From NCBI GenBank assembly GCA_028565635.1, contig JAOXYB010019982.1:1-17681 (forward strand): a stretch of 17,681 nucleotides of DNA. The letters are read 5' to 3'. The notes below the pieces were generated by a model. That model had not been told where the DNA came from and ran no database searches. It worked only from the letters and a program-made list of their open reading frames with translations. Shown here piece after piece: positions 16,784-17,681 of the stretch (within the stretch, counting starts at the first letter, position 1; every line of letters starts with the position of its first letter). Source of the stretch: Phoronis ovalis (Eukaryota; Phoronida; Phoronidae). A program made the position numbers and the translations under genes.

Positions 16784-17681
16784 CTATAAAAAAAATTAAA
16801 AAATTAAATTAATGTGCGAGTTTTAAGATTATAAAGCTTTTTTCGTAAATAAATTTCTGACAATTTACTTTAATTTCATAATCAGCGATTCATTCTCCCG
16901 CCAAACAGGGATAAAAAATAGCACACGTACAATGTATGTCATACCTCACAATGATATGCATAGTCACTAGAGCCAAACGGTTGGACACTCAGTAGCGAGT
17001 CTTGTTCGAGATTAGCTCTAGAAGAAATTCCTTCCTCGGGGAGGTCATTTTGTTTGGCTTTCTTACAGATGCACGCGAGACAACTATATTCGAATTCGTG
17101 CTAAATAGTTACTTGATTGACAATGTCTCCCGAGATACTAACCCCTTACGTGTTATAATCACAGCTTTTCTAGACGTTTTGCTTTACGCTGTCATTATCA
17201 TCCAAATAGTGGAACTCGAGCTCGTCCGAGTGTATTTGTATCTTTTTAATGCTTAAACGTTTAAAATAGTATAGACAAATTTGACCTATCAAAATTTTCT
17301 CGAAAAACATGAAACTACTGTGTTTTTTTTACTTTGGTCGTGTCGAAAATACGCATCGGCCGTGGCTCGATTTGGTCACCAAAGGACCCCTTAATTAATT
17401 AAAAAGCTAAACCTTCACCTACAAATGTTTGCATGACTTCATTACTGGGCTATGATAGATTAATAAGAATTAACAGGCATGTGTAACATTGAAAGAGAAA
17501 TTGGCCCAAGTTCACTCATGTATAAACAAGACTGTAATCTAAAAAAATTAAGTTACTGGTAGAACTGATATTATGTACAATTTGGCCACAACCGATTATA
17601 TGCAATTCTTGTATTGTGGCAGTGTTATGAGGTATCTTTCTCTGGTATGGACATGCTTTATTCTTGTATTGTGGCAGTGTT
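16784..17681 (-). other. Upstream intron, incomplete at the right edge
   Basis: 898 bp from the exon 1 acceptor (tatag) to the end of the window. I searched the minus strand for an exon ending in phase 1, such as an astacin C-terminus, and found none. The plus-strand frame 17002-17256 is not convincing. A 22-bp direct repeat lies at the very end. Confidence 0.6.
17605..17681 (+). repeat. 22-bp direct repeat cut by the window edge
   Basis: The 22 bases at 17605-17626, which include TTGTATTGTGGCAGTGTT, recur exactly at 17660-17681, 55 bp later. The second copy ends at the last base, so the true repeat may be longer or part of an array beyond the window. Confidence 0.85.

Noticed and set aside
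16945-17100. Minus-strand 156-bp open segment with splice-like ends and three cysteines (HEFEYSCLACICKK...) as an upstream exon
   Set aside because: It would leave in phase 0, but exon 1 needs a phase-1 partner. It matches no astacin, EGF or CUB motif. The acceptor lacks a good pyrimidine tract.
17002-17256. Plus-strand hydrophobic frame of 84 codons
   Set aside because: No recognisable domain and no splice partners found. Its hydrophobicity follows from the T-rich strand.

Overview
The window looks like invertebrate animal nuclear DNA. It is AT-rich and holds short exons (49-484 bp) separated by introns of about 0.1-2.7 kb. Nearly all introns have GT-AG ends, and the encoded modules are EGF, CUB and MAM, which are extracellular modules of animals. 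The AT bias and the repeated octamer TACATGTA suggest a lophotrochozoan, perhaps a bivalve mollusc. That taxonomic guess is inference and only moderately supported.

I find one gene, on the minus strand, filling almost the whole window. I rebuilt it exon by exon from splice signals, reading phase and domain motifs. Twenty-four coding exons run from 16783 down to the stop codon at 82-84 and join in one frame to give a 1311-residue fragment. The 5' end (signal peptide, N-terminal domain, promoter) lies beyond the right edge. In protein order the fragment reads: EGF1 (16652-16783), CUB (15398-16442, three exons), EGF2 (15142-15255), MAM1 (12958-15018, four exons), a Thr/Ala-rich linker of about 74 residues from a triplet repeat (13033-13256), MAM2 (10532-11990, four exons), EGF3 (10225-10344), MAM3 (5290-7522, four exons), a divergent MAM4 (3406-4982, three exons), one transmembrane helix split over two exons (2188-2236 and 1095-1578), and a cytoplasmic tail of about 207 residues ending in a basic cluster (82-265).

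The product is therefore a type I membrane protein with a long adhesive or substrate-binding ectodomain. EGF1 has the compact cysteine spacing of the EGF that follows the catalytic domain in many astacin metalloproteases, and a CUB follows it directly. An astacin protease domain upstream is thus a reasonable prediction, but no catalytic residue is visible here.

The rest is intronic. It holds a 76-bp direct repeat pair, a short tandem duplication, a CpG-rich patch unlike its surroundings, a GT microsatellite and a repeat cut by the right edge. I see no tRNA, rRNA, CRISPR array, recognisable autonomous transposon or second gene. The least certain parts of the model are the junctions around the transmembrane exon, where I propose a GC-AG intron, and the acceptor of the exon ending at 4547.
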